A stretch of 64,000 nucleotides of DNA. Source: Isoetes taiwanensis (taxonomy: Eukaryota > Streptophyta > Lycopodiopsida > Isoetales > Isoetaceae). Positions 63,929 to 64,000 of this stretch are shown piece after piece. Positions within the stretch are counted from its first letter, which is position 1; every line of letters begins with the position of its first letter. Location of the stretch: the NCBI GenBank assembly GCA_021234155.1, contig JAJEKV010000134.1, positions 183,501-247,500 on the forward strand, written 5' to 3'. The notes beneath the pieces are model-generated. The model searched no databases and was not told the origin of the DNA. It worked only from the letters and a program-made list of their open reading frames with translations. The translations under genes and the position numbers were made by a program.

Positions 63929-64000
63929 TCTAATCTCTTTTTTCACAGCCTTGGGCTCACCTCTACCATCTGTCTGCTCCACGTTTCTATGACTGGACTG
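63929..64000 (-). other. nad7 5' flank, cut by the window edge
   Basis: 72 bases upstream of the nad7 ATG on the minus strand. No promoter motif or second gene can be fixed. Confidence 0.4.

Overview
The window reads as nuclear DNA of a land plant, most probably a fern, that runs into a block of organellar DNA at its right end. Evidence for a plant nucleus: an intronless PLS-class pentatricopeptide repeat (PPR) gene, PP2C and expansin gene relics with spliceosomal-type introns, Tat-like Ty3/gypsy, hAT, LINE, SINE and MITE elements. Evidence for a fern-like lineage: mitochondrial nad7 at the right end carries ten in-frame TGA/TAA codons exactly where Arg/Gln are conserved, plus many Pro/Ser codons where Leu/Phe are conserved. 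This is the signature of mixed U-to-C and C-to-U RNA editing, known from ferns, hornworts and some lycophytes. The fern assignment is an inference.

Layout. 0-7 kb: gene-poor, with one 265 bp MITE and an expansin relic. 7-8.4 kb: local tandem duplications. 8.6-10.7 kb: a Ty3/gypsy RT scrap abutting a ZNF862-like hAT transposase pseudogene. 11.0-12.1 kb: a SINE (minus strand) whose body has expanded into a 45 bp minisatellite. 13.2-16.3 kb: the PPR gene, the only long intact host gene. 17-18 kb: 3' part of a LINE. 19.1-20.2 kb: a fold-back sequence, a LINE 3' end and a Tourist/Harbinger-like MITE. 21-33 kb: a Ty3/gypsy element (gag, protease, RNase H, RT, integrase C-terminus) broken by a LINE fragment, by about 2.2 kb of unidentified DNA and by a nearly full-length 5 kb LINE, followed by a 338-codon orphan ORF. 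34-39 kb: relics of an FCP1-like phosphatase and of an unidentified minus-strand gene. 42.5-45 kb: an L1-type LINE carrying a SINE insertion. 45.1-45.7 kb and 57.8-58.4 kb: two copies of a 600 bp repeat with a long stem-loop. 48-50.1 kb: two PP2C pseudogenes arranged tail to tail. 52.2-53.3, 54.4-54.9, 54.9-56.5 and 56.5-57.7 kb: more LINE pieces, one with an internal inversion.

58.37-64.0 kb: organellar block. Plastid trnA 3' end and 23S rRNA (with a large internal deletion between two 9 bp repeats), a 40 bp antisense piece matching nuclear 25S rRNA, a damaged plastid-type trnR-ACG, then a complete five-exon mitochondrial nad7 on the minus strand with four group II introns. nad7 has no frameshift in about 1,190 coding bases, so the transfer is recent or the contig joins nuclear and mitochondrial DNA.

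Functional links: PLS-class PPR proteins are the usual organellar RNA-editing specificity factors, and nad7 here is the type of transcript they act on. No direct pairing can be claimed. The LINEs and the SINE share 3' terminal sequence and tails, consistent with SINE mobilisation by LINE machinery. All identifications are from reading the sequence and remembered family motifs; no database search was run.
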